Of a stretch of DNA of 64,000 nt, positions 57,041 to 64,000 are shown piece by piece. Every line of letters begins with the position of its first letter. The stretch's first letter is position 1. This DNA is from Eutrigla gurnardus. Lineage: Eukaryota > Chordata > Actinopteri > Perciformes > Triglidae. Below the pieces are notes generated by a model. That model was not told where the DNA came from and made no database searches. It saw only the letters and a list, made by a program, of their open reading frames with translations. Location of the stretch: the NCBI GenBank assembly GCA_963514095.1, contig OY741267.1:2826413-2890412 (forward strand). Direction: 5' to 3'. The position numbers and the translations under genes were made by a program.

Positions 57041-57559
57041 AAAATAATTGTATATTAAATATGGTGTTTTGATCCCCAAAATGCTAGTGTGCCCAACAGA
57101 AGTACTATTTGGATGCTGAGCCTGGTTGCAAGCCAGCTGTCATGTTTATGTGGCAACCAATTCCCTACTCCCTCTCTCTCCATGCTCCACCAGTTTAGGA
57201 GCCCCCTTACCCCTACCCATCCCCCCAAAACCATCCAAAAATCCTCCCTCCCACTGACACCCCTCCCTCCCATCACCCTGTGTCTTTTGTGTTCAATGCC
57301 ACCAGGCAGATAATGTCACCGGCAGCCAGCTTCATTGGCTCTGTACCTGAATGTAGTTCTCTAATTCTCTCTGGGTCTTCCATCCCTGCTAAGCTGGTGT
57401 TTTCCTCCTCTGTGTGTGATTTCAAAACACACTCCAGGGATGATTAAACCTCACACACAATGTGGGGAAACTCGAAAATATGAAAAATGGAGCATTTTGA
57501 AAACAGATCCAGATGCAGTAAGGTTGCTGTTTGGGGTACCGCTCTGCCGCTTGTGTTCA

Positions 57560-57722
57560 TCAGATCCACCCGTCGGTCCTCCACAGTCCAAATATGGTCA
57601 TTTCCATTACTGGTTGCAAAAATTCCAAGATGGCGACAGCCAAAATGCAAAACTGGAGGCTTCACAACCGTAGTCCAAAAACCAATGGGTGACGTCTCAA
57701 AGACTATGTCCACCTCTCATGT
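57560..57722. repeat. Dispersed repeat common in fish
   Basis: CCAAGATGGCGACAGCCAAA and CCAATGGGTGACGTCTC resemble a short interspersed sequence frequent near fish genes. Confidence 0.5.
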
Positions 57723-58487
57723 CTCAAGTGGAGGTCTGGGTGGTGGATGAACTGCCCATAAGACTTTCATGCAGAAGTCCTATAATAAATAAGTGAGAAA
57801 AGAGTAAATAAACCCCTGAACCACAATTCCAGCTGAAAACCGATGCATCTTATGTATTGTTGATTGATTCCGGTACAAATCTTTGCATATAGTACAAATT
57901 ATTTGGATTCAACATATTATGTTATATACGTAATGACTGCCCTCTACTGTTGGAAACCCAGCTAATCCAATTTAATTTTGCATTTGCTGGTCTGGTGTTG
58001 TGTGACGTATGGAGGCAGCTTTAGTCACCATTGAACCCCTGGGAAGAGGAGTATTAGTAAAGAATAGCCCCGAGCTTCTCAATTAGGCCGCGACATGTTA
58101 ATGCCAATTGCTAATGCTAATCGCGAGCATACTCATATCCCGGCCTTACATGTAAACTCAAATTCACAAATGTTTCTAAGAGTTTAAACTGTATTTTATC
58201 ACACACCTTTACAGCACCTACCTAAAAACACTGATAACAAAAGCCAGAATGCTTGTGATTAGCATTAGCGCCAGCAATTAACATGAGCTCATTGCAATGG
58301 CCACCATGAATGGTAAGTTAGAAGCAAGTCCAGCGACATGTTTAAGTCATGTAGATTGAGCCCAGCCACAGTGGTGTTTTTATCTTATGCAACTGTAGCA
58401 TGGAATCAGTACGTTAGCTAACTAGCAGCCCCTTAATGAGTCAAACTGAACAACTTAATGGTTCATCCACACTGGAGCATGTCTATG

Positions 58488-58715
58488 TTCCCACAGTCCT
58501 ATGCTCCCAGTCTTATGTTCCCACAGTCATATGTTCCCACAGCCCTATGTTCCCACAGCACTATGTTCCCACATTTCTATGTTCCCACATGTCTATGTTC
58601 CCACAGCCCTATGTTCCCAAAATTCTATGTTCCCACAGTCCTATGTTCCTACATTTCTATGTTCCCACAGCCCTATGTTCCAACATTTCTATGTTCCCAC
58701 AGTCCTATGTTTCCC
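58488..58715. repeat. 16-bp minisatellite
   Basis: About 14 copies of TATGTTCCCACAGYCC. The inverted sequence GTGGGAACATAGGGCT occurs once at 59129-59144, so the array probably grew from the end of an element spanning to about 59145. Confidence 0.93.
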
Positions 58716-59011
58716 TTTTCATACAGTTTGTATCAGATTGTACCCCCTTTCTCCCAATTTGATAGCCAATTACACCCAACACACCTATTATCCAGTAGCA
58801 ATTAACTACAGATGGAATGTAGCTTTTAGCTAAATCTGGTGCATCCATTTCTTTGTTTATTGCAAACATCTCATGTAAGTGCACGTTGTCCTTTGAAATG
58901 AACAAACTAAACTATGTAGCACAGAGGCCTCGCATTGACTAGCTACCGGTCAGATCAGTCGAATGAAGCGCACCAACTGGACGCAAACCAGAGTTTGCAG
59001 CGCATCAACTT

Positions 59012-59034
59012 GGGGGGGGGGGGGGGGGGGGGGG
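59012..59034. repeat. Poly(G) run
   Basis: About 23 consecutive G bases; a likely length-error site in assembly. Confidence 0.9.
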
Positions 59035-59561
59035 CTTGGAGTCACTTTCAAGTCCTCTGGAGGAAACGTTAAGGAAGGAGCTGTGCTGTGGGAACATGGG
59101 GCCTAATTTTAAGAAAAATCTTAGAAATGTGGGAACATAGGGCTGACCCCCATCCACACACTCTTGTCACAGTGTAGGAAAGCAGATTCCTAACAGCAGA
59201 TCATTAGTCAATAACATTGAACCACCAGATTGTTTAATGTTCTGATGGTTTTATTACAAGACCACACGGTGATACTTTTTTTTTCAAGTTCAACAGCAAT
59301 TTCTTTTCATTTCCAGTCCTGAGGCACTGCAGCCAAAAACGCTGAGGTTAAGTTACTCTTGAAGTCCATTTCTGATTTCATGAAACCAACTACATGAGTG
59401 CTCTTCCCCATGACTGGTGTTGATTAAAGAATCGTCTCTTTGTCAGATACTATTGGTCCAGTGAGCACCGTTTCCTCTGAAACATGCCGATCTGGAATCG
59501 ATGCTTTATTGTAATATCCCTGCACACAACAACAAAACAGTAACATCTGCCAACACTGGAC

Positions 59562-60196
59562 CAAGGACGGACTGGGACTAAAAAACGGCCCTGGACTTTG
59601 ACTAGGCCCGGCCCAAAGCTATCGGCATGTGGAAATTCAACAACAATAACACCTGGCATGAGTGTCACAATACTGCTGGCTGTGCTGCTGCTGGCTGTGC
59701 TGCTGAACATGTCAGTTAGTTTGCGACATTTATCGGCTTCGCTATCTAAATGTCGCAATTTTTTTTCCCTCGCCTTCTCAGCCCCACCTTTTTCTTTCCG
59801 TTTTTTACTGGTGTTATCCATTCTGTATTTTTCACTTTGAGGAAGAACGGCGTGCAGTTGTATCACTGATCAGCTGATCACCGGCGATCAAAACCCATTC
59901 AGAGGGGTACGTAAATCCCTCTGGGGCTAATGGAAACACAGCGAGTGAACGGACATTTGAGAGGGCGTGCCCTGAAACTTTCCGAGCTGCCACATTTTAC
60001 CAAAAGTCTTGATTCTTTGCTGCTGCTACTACTTCTTCTTCTTCGGGGGAGCTGGCATCCAACTTAAAGGTGCATTGCTGCCACCTTCCGTACTGGAGTG
60101 TGATACAGTAGATTAGCAGGGGGGAAAAAACAGATGATGACTGCGTTGCGGGTCCGTTCTGTGATTCTCCAGATCACACAGATGGCCAGTCCGCCC
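59562..60196. mobile_element. Non-autonomous hAT-like element
   Basis: The ends GGACGGACTGGG and CCAGTCCGCCCCTG are inverted. The flanks CACTGGAC and CATCGGAC agree at six of eight bases, so the duplication is decayed or mis-set. On the minus strand an N-terminal frame (59812 downward) reads MDNTSKKRKEKGGAEKAREK and KCRKLTDMFSS, typical of the start of hAT/ZMYM-like proteins, and then ends. Confidence 0.65.
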
Positions 60197-60478
60197 CTGC
60201 ATCGGACCAAGTCAGAGTCCTTTCTTCGCCCACAAAACATACAAAAGGGGAAACAATTATCTTGTCAAGCAGGTAGCTCATTACACACCACTGTGGCTGT
60301 CGATACTCCTTTGAGTAAGGCCGTTTATCAAATAAACATTACATTGAGGAGCTTTGAATCAGCAGATCACAGCACAAGGTCATTGTAACAGGGCTGCTTG
60401 TCCACGTGACACTTACTATATTAATAGATTCATAAGCAGCTTACAAGATGAGAAGATGACAACACATTTGTGTTTTTA

Positions 60479-60610
60479 TCATCTTTTATTGTCCTTCTCC
60501 TCAATTGTAAGCACAAACACGAAGCCTGGAGCGTACGTCTTGGACGGAGACTCTTCCCCCGTCAGTATTTCGCCTCTGAGAAACCAACGGAGGTCGTCAC
60601 AGAGCCGCAT
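60479..60610 (-). CDS. Unassigned short ORF downstream of an X-box
   Basis: 43 codons starting MRLCDDLRWFLRGEILTGEE and ending EEKDNKR. It begins 84 bp from the second X-box and could be a first coding exon, with possible internal donors at GTACGC or GTGCTT. I do not recognise the protein. The opposite strand is also open here (TNTKPGAYVLDGDSSPVSIS), so the coding strand is unproven. A six-codon upstream frame precedes it. Confidence 0.25.
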   Translation of the reverse strand: MRLCDDLRWFLRGEILTGEESPSKTYAPGFVFVLTIEEKDNKR

Positions 60611-60693
60611 CAGAGGCTAGATGAGGCGATACGGCATTCTGACTTAACGCTCCGAGCACCCGAGGAAGAAAAGACGTGACGTAGTGAAGACGC

Positions 60694-60707
60694 GTTACCA
60701 GGGCAAC
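60694..60707. promoter_or_regulatory. Second RFX X-box
   Basis: GTTACCAGGGCAAC matches the X-box consensus on both half-sites and lies in a CpG-containing block (60590-60720). No transposon end accounts for it. Confidence 0.55.
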
Positions 60708-60927
60708 ACGGCGCCGGTGGATTTAATGAGCTCAAAGCGTAGATCCGGAGATGTTCACCTTTTGTAGTTGTTTAGATGCATCGAGCCAATCAGATTTCCA
60801 ACGCTCATTGAATACGTCACACGGCTGACGAGTCCATAGACTAGACCGTGGCTGCGCTGTGGACGTCTCACTCATTCCACTACTCTAGGGTTCTATCTAA
60901 ACACAACCAACAAAGTTCTATCTAAAC

Positions 60928-62342
60928 ACTACAAACTTTGAAGATACAGGTTGATGGTCTGCTGGACATTGCTGCCTGATGCACCTCCACTGGTGCCTTT
61001 TGAGCAAGTGTGCTCCTTGTACACCCCTGTGGGCATAAACGGGTCATCAGCTGGGGACCACCAGTCATGGATGTTTCGCTCCCTTAACCCCAGTACATCT
61101 CCTGGTGGCGGAGCGATGGCGGATCTCTCCCTGCCATCCACTGCTGGTGCCCTAGGTGTTAGGCCCCTACCCCCTATGCCTCCTCATTAGCCACAGCAAG
61201 AAGCTGCCCTTCTCCGCCTCCTCTGCTAGCTCCTTGATGGCTTTCCGACACCCTGCTCCTGTGCATCCGATGTCACAAAGCATGCGAACAGTCGAGGACC
61301 CGACAAAGCCCCTACATCCCACTTCGACGGGGCACGTAATGGCTTTGCAGCCGGCCTCTCTGCATTCTGCTGCCAGGTCTGCATATTTGGCCAATTCCGT
61401 TCATTGGAAGCCTCCATACCCTGCTCCCATGGGACAGTGAGCTCTACCATCAGGATGGTCTTGCATAGCACTGACCACATGATCAGGTCTGGCCGGAGCG
61501 ACATTTCCACAATCTCCCTGGGAAATTGAAGTTGTCTCCCCAGGTCGATCCTCATGGTCCACTCACTGCCGGGTGAGAGGAGTCTGCTCTCTGGTGGGCA
61601 GGGTTAGGGTTCTCCCCAGCCCTTGCAAACAGGATAGGCAGTCTCGCTGGAGCGGAAGGTCTGCTGTTGGCCTCCAGTCTGCACGCCTCTGCCACCTCTG
61701 CCAGCTTCCTCAGCACTAGGTCATATCGCCACCTGTAGCGGCCTTGGGACAGTGCTGTCTTGCAGCCTGACAGGATATGCTGGAGGCTTGCATTGATGGT
61801 ATTGCAAAGGGGGCAGGTCTCTTCCGCACCAAATCATTGGTTGAGGTTTCGGGGACAAGGTAGGGTGTCATAGGTAGATCTGATCAGGAAACTGAACCTG
61901 GCTTGGGGGATCTTCCACAGATCGGACCATGACATGGGCCTGTCTGTGACGCCTTCCCACGACATCCAGCCTCCTTGCCGGCTCTGAGACACCGCTTTGA
62001 CATGACGGCGGTCTTGCTCTGTCCTTGCCACTTCTGCCACCACTATGGCTCTTCGCTGCACTTTTGAGGCCTTTGACCAGAAGAGGGGGGTCTCGCTTCT
62101 CCCCAGTCCTGCTCGCCCCACCTGGACTCTTCCAATGACCTTGCAGTGTTTCAGCCTGCTGACTGCCATGCCACCGCCATGTCGATCGCCTCCTGGGCTA
62201 CGGACGGGTTGACTAGCCAGCAATGGTATCTCCTCACCGCCCGCGACAAAGATGGTCTTGTCACTTCTGACCCCTTTCTTGAGGGATAGACTGCGTGATT
62301 TGGCAGGTTTGATCTTCATCCTTGCCCAGCCCACAAGCTCGT
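60928..62342 (-). mobile_element. 5'-truncated LINE with restriction-like endonuclease
   Basis: The insertion is flanked by a perfect 20-bp target duplication, CAACAAAGTTCTATCTAAAC (60908-60927 and 62343-62362), as left by target-primed reverse transcription. The retained part is the C-terminal third of an ORF of the R2/NeSL type. Confidence 0.88.
61165..62334 (-). pseudogene. R2/NeSL-like ORF C-terminus: thumb, CCHC motif and endonuclease
   Basis: In order on the minus strand: WARMKIKPAKSRSLSLKKG with the post-RT region to SFLIRSTYDTLPCPRNLNQ (62334-61836); after a stop, CPLCNTINASLQHILSGC, a CCHC knuckle (about 61770-61820); RIDLGRQLQFPREIVEMSLR PD and LMVELTVPWEQGMEA (61555-61420), with the PD...E pattern of a restriction-like endonuclease; and CPVEVGCRGFVGSSTVRML and EEAEKGSF (to 61167). 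The parts lie in different frames with stops, so the copy is dead. The reverse transcriptase core is absent. Confidence 0.8.
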
Positions 62343-62364
62343 CAACAAAGTTCTATCTAAACGC

Positions 62365-64000
62365 TCCGGTTATCGTCATATTTTGACACCATTATGACGG
62401 AATCGTCTGTGTAAAAGGGGCTACAGACTCCAAGGCTGCATCACAGTGGGGCAGAAATAATCCCCATACTTCCTCTTTTCCTGCTCCCTGTGGACAAGAG
62501 AAATAATCCATCAGCCCTGTCTCCTAAATATGACGATCCCACGCAAATAAACTACGTTGGGAATTACATTTTGTTGCTGTTGACATATTACAAGTCGGTC
62601 CCAGATGAATCTGCAGGAGTCCACGTAGAGAGGTGGTCTGGGGCTGGATGCGTCAACAAACACAGGGCTTTCACCAGGAGATGCAGAGTCCGTTTAGAAC
62701 CACGTTTGTTGTTGAAACATAACCAAGTACTCTTGTTTCATTTTTATGTTGTTTGTTTCAATTAAGTCATTTTATTCCAAAACAAAGGTTTTTGTAACAT
62801 GCTTTTTATGTGTCTTAAAACGACAACTGTTCTGTCCAGAAAAAAATATGGGGTGCAGTTGAGTTGTATGTAATTTTGTACGAGACAGGTTTTGCAATTA
62901 ATACAACGGTTGTCTTACGAGGATTGTTACACCATCAACTGCAAATGTTGTTTCATGATATTAATGGGATGTTGTCAGGTGGGATTACAGTGACTTGGGT
63001 CACTGACTTTGTGCATTTCAGAATATGCATGTGTCTATCTTTCCTGTGGCTTTTGTGTTTATCAAAAAAAGAAATATAGCCAGAGGTAAGAGGAAGAAGT
63101 GAGGCTGAACAAGTTGTCAGCACAACCAAATCCACTCCCTGCAGGACATGATTAAGCCAGTCCCATCCTCACCCCTCCTATATCCCTCCCTCCCTCCCTC
63201 CTCTGGGACGGGGACATTCAGACCCGATAGATACACTGAGAAGCAGACTCGCGTTTCCATTCATCGACAGATGGATTGATTAGGTGTCACCGAGACACAG
63301 CCATTTCTGCTTTTATGTTCCCCAATGTCTTTGTGTTTTCTCTGAATACAGTCGTCGTACATTCATGCTGTAACTTAGCCGTTGGGTTTGCAAGCACAAG
63401 CCGGTCACTTCGCTGGAAGAACATCCAGTCCAACGTAATAATAAAAATAATGTCCATATATGAACATCATGTTCAATATTACATTTCAATATATCATGTG
63501 CCATATTACATTTCATTCCTTTTTCAATATCACGGCCAATACTGTTTTTCAAATTCAGTTTGCTTATCCTACTTACTTTTAACTTAATGTGTTTGTATGA
63601 CCTTTTATACACTTTATATTTTTGTTTTAGTTTTTATGTTATTGCGATTTACTTTTTCTATTTTAGTTTACCGGTACTTATTTTATGAAATGTATTATTC
63701 TAATTACTCTTCTGTATTGCACTGGTATTGGAATTACTCCGTATACACCTTATATTTATTACTCTATTGTATTTGTATATCTTGAATTTTCTCTTATTCA
63801 ATGATTAAATGATCAGCAGACCTAGCGAGCTGCTAAAATGCTATGTGTAACTCTGTTTTAACCAACGATGCCAAAGACAGCAATGCACTGCTGTACACAC
63901 TTGCTACTATATTTCAATCCTTCCTGAAATTGAGCATTCTGCGGCAGTTCTGGTAGGCCATGTAGTCAAGCCTGCCATCAGCTGTTAGTATCATGGGTTA
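62365..64000. other. No recognisable feature
   Basis: AT-rich sequence, with (TCCC)n near 63183-63200 and ATT-rich words near 63470-63560. No gene or element could be defined. Confidence 0.5.

Overview
This window looks like nuclear DNA of a teleost fish. It has split genes with GT/AG introns, many Tc1-like and hAT-like DNA transposons, an L2-type LINE, tRNA-derived SINEs of the kind common in fish, long CA/TG and TA microsatellites, and several kilobase-scale minisatellites. No prokaryotic, plasmid or organellar signature is visible. The species cannot be named from the sequence alone.

The one gene that can be reconstructed is on the minus strand. It encodes the axonemal dynein intermediate chain DNAI4 (WDR78, counterpart of Chlamydomonas IC138 of the I1/f inner arm). 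I traced 16 coding exons from 40258 down to the stop at 5422. All junctions have GT and AG, all phases agree, and the exons add up to 2175 nt (724 codons plus stop). The acceptor of exon 6 was chosen partly by phase. Just upstream of the start codon lies a palindromic RFX X-box (40289-40302) and, farther upstream, a forkhead-type site (40444-40450), as expected for a motile-cilium gene.

The other 33 kb of the gene span are introns filled with repeats. The last intron holds a 14-bp minisatellite. Intron 13 holds a near-complete L2 LINE, a SINE and a 48-bp minisatellite. Intron 10 is a 139-bp intron made largely of complementary CA and TG tracts. Intron 8 holds a Tc1 fragment and a 3.8-kb foldback element carrying an IS1595/Merlin-like transposase remnant. 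Intron 5 holds a hAT-type element with a perfect target duplication. Intron 3 holds another hAT relative, a 41-bp minisatellite, a composite inverted-repeat element (30.99-33.5 kb) whose arms are tandem units rich in YY1-like motifs, and a 15-bp minisatellite.

Left of the gene (1-5 kb) is a Tc1-like element disrupted by a second Tc1-like element, then a SINE. Right of the gene (40.4-64 kb) no protein gene can be firmly called. This part holds hAT-like elements, a second 41-bp array inverted relative to the first, microsatellites, dispersed repeats, and a 5'-truncated LINE with a restriction-like endonuclease flanked by a 20-bp target duplication. A second X-box at 60694-60707 sits 84 bp upstream of a short unassigned minus-strand reading frame and may mark another ciliary promoter.

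The features most worth following up are the SINE-derived inverted minisatellites, the composite inverted element with tandem YY1-like arms, and the microsatellites that serve directly as splice-site sequence in dnai4.
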